A stretch of DNA of 8,143 nucleotides, taken from JBBSMX01 sp038232935. Its GTDB lineage: Bacteria > Bacteroidota > Rhodothermia > Rhodothermales > JANQRZ01. Below, one piece after another: positions 7,938-8,143 of the stretch. The stretch lies in contig JBBSMX010000166.1 in assembly GCA_038232935.1 (NCBI GenBank), forward strand, positions 1 to 8,143, given 5' to 3'. A model generated the notes under the pieces. The model was not told where the DNA came from. It did not search any database and saw only the letters and a list, made by a program, of their open reading frames with translations. A program made the position numbers and the translations under genes. Each line of letters begins with the position of its first letter. Position 1 is the first letter of the stretch.

Positions 7938-7975
7938 CAAAAAGCCCGGCCCCGCACGCAGCGAGACCGGGCCTT
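7938..7975 (-). terminator. Rho-independent terminator, minus strand
   Basis: On the minus strand AAGGCCCGG (7975-7967) pairs with CCGGGCTTT (7949-7941). This is a 9-bp stem with one G-U pair and a 17-base loop, and the transcript continues as a U-rich run (CTTTTTGAT). On the plus strand the stem is followed by CCTG, so it is weak in that direction. No complete gene to its right ends here, so it most likely serves a minus-strand transcript entering from beyond 8143. Confidence 0.7.
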
Positions 7976-7986
7976 CCTGTGGACAA

Positions 7987-8001
7987 AGCGGAGCATCCGC
8001 T
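7987..8001. other. Small perfect hairpin
   Basis: AGCGGA and TCCGCT form a perfect 6-bp stem around GCA. On the minus strand it comes just before the terminator stem, giving two consecutive hairpins. It may be part of the same 3' untranslated structure. No protein-binding role can be assigned. Confidence 0.45.
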
Positions 8002-8002
8002 C

Positions 8003-8028
8003 CTGACTCAACGTCAGTCGCGGGTTGA
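8003..8028 (+). repeat. 26-bp direct repeat, copy A
   Basis: This copy consists of CTGACT followed by CAACGTCAGTCGCGGGTTGA. It matches copy B (8059-8084) at 24 of 26 positions. The 20-base core is identical, and the two mismatches are in the six-base left end. The start-to-start distance is 56 bases. It lies between a minus-strand terminator and copy B, in sequence clearly richer in A+T than the genes. Confidence 0.8.
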
Positions 8029-8058
8029 AAAACAGCTTTTCTGCTCGATCATTCCACC

Positions 8059-8084
8059 CTAACACAACGTCAGTCGCGGGTTGA
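8059..8084 (+). repeat. 26-bp direct repeat, copy B
   Basis: This copy consists of CTAACA followed by CAACGTCAGTCGCGGGTTGA. Its right edge directly abuts a possible minus-strand stop codon (TGA, 8085-8087). The reversed end reads GTTGTGTTAG, which looks like the outer end of some insertion-sequence inverted repeats. Assigning it to an insertion-sequence terminus is inference only, because no transposase can be read in the window. Confidence 0.8.
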
Positions 8085-8143
8085 TCAGATCGAGGCAATT
8101 CCTGCGTAGCAGAGGTTCAGATGCACCAGCTTCAGCAACGACA
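8085..8143 (-). CDS. Possible C-terminal tail of a gene entering from the right
   Basis: Read from the right edge, one minus-strand frame gives SLLKLVHLNLCYAGIASI and stops at TGA (8085-8087), right beside repeat copy B. A second frame is also open and ends at 8059-8061 (VVAEAGASEPLLRRNCLDLINPRLTLC), running through the repeat, so the frame is not settled. The minus-strand terminator at 7938-7975 supports some minus-strand gene ending near here. A transposase with an adjacent inverted repeat is one possibility. Eighteen residues are too few to name a family. Confidence 0.25.
   Translation of the reverse strand, partial: SLLKLVHLNLCYAGIASI

Larger units (their letters stand above)
7740..8084. 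other. Intergenic region upstream of the cytochrome gene
   Basis: No credible complete gene is seen here. The first 110 bases next to the cytochrome start are G+C-rich without recognisable sites. An AT-rich patch follows (about 7850-7915), probably holding the cytochrome promoter. Next come the minus-strand terminator, a hairpin and the two 26-bp repeats. A 12-codon minus-strand frame (MIEQKSCFSTRD) ends inside repeat copy A, with nothing to support its translation. Confidence 0.6.

Noticed and set aside
8003..8084. Two repeats of 20-26 bp with a spacer of about 30-36 bp, resembling a minimal CRISPR array
   Set aside because: There are only two copies, no cas genes are present, the repeat is short with no strong palindrome, and a third copy sits alone in opposite orientation about 7.9 kb away beside a coding domain.

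Overview
The window looks like chromosomal DNA of a G+C-rich bacterium. Several points suggest Rhodothermota/Bacteroidota: no clear Shine-Dalgarno sequence before the readable starts, a TAnnTTTG-type promoter element, and large multi-PAS sensor proteins. That placement is an inference. No rRNA or other marker gene is present to confirm it.

Layout. (1) Positions 4-6483 on the plus strand hold one very large gene. It encodes a soluble-looking sensor protein: CheB methylesterase, CheR methyltransferase, a PAS-like region, a coiled coil, three PAS, two GAF, four PAS, and a NarL-type histidine kinase (HisKA_3 plus HATPase). Active-site residues of all three enzyme modules are visible. Its true start is unclear because the first in-frame ATG lies inside the CheB domain, and the leader runs through repeat-like sequence. 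(2) Ending 1 base away on the minus strand is a 100-residue membrane-anchored protein. It carries one HGDHTHY histidine-triad motif resembling the zinc-binding motif of streptococcal Pht proteins. (3) Upstream of it on the same strand is a 292-residue membrane-anchored diheme c-type cytochrome. (4) From 7740 to the end there is no complete gene. This stretch has an AT-rich segment with a 10-bp palindrome, a minus-strand Rho-independent terminator, a small hairpin, two 26-bp direct repeats, and possibly the last codons of a minus-strand gene entering from the right.

How the genes fit together. The kinase is an orphan here: no response regulator or chemoreceptor is in the window. The cytochrome and the histidine-triad protein may be co-transcribed and both should face the periplasm, which would fit redox or metal handling at the membrane. 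Nothing in the sequence directly links that pair to the kinase.

The least explained signals are the 19-26 bp repeat, which flanks the block in opposite orientations, and the Pht-like motif outside its usual Gram-positive setting. Neither proves a new system.
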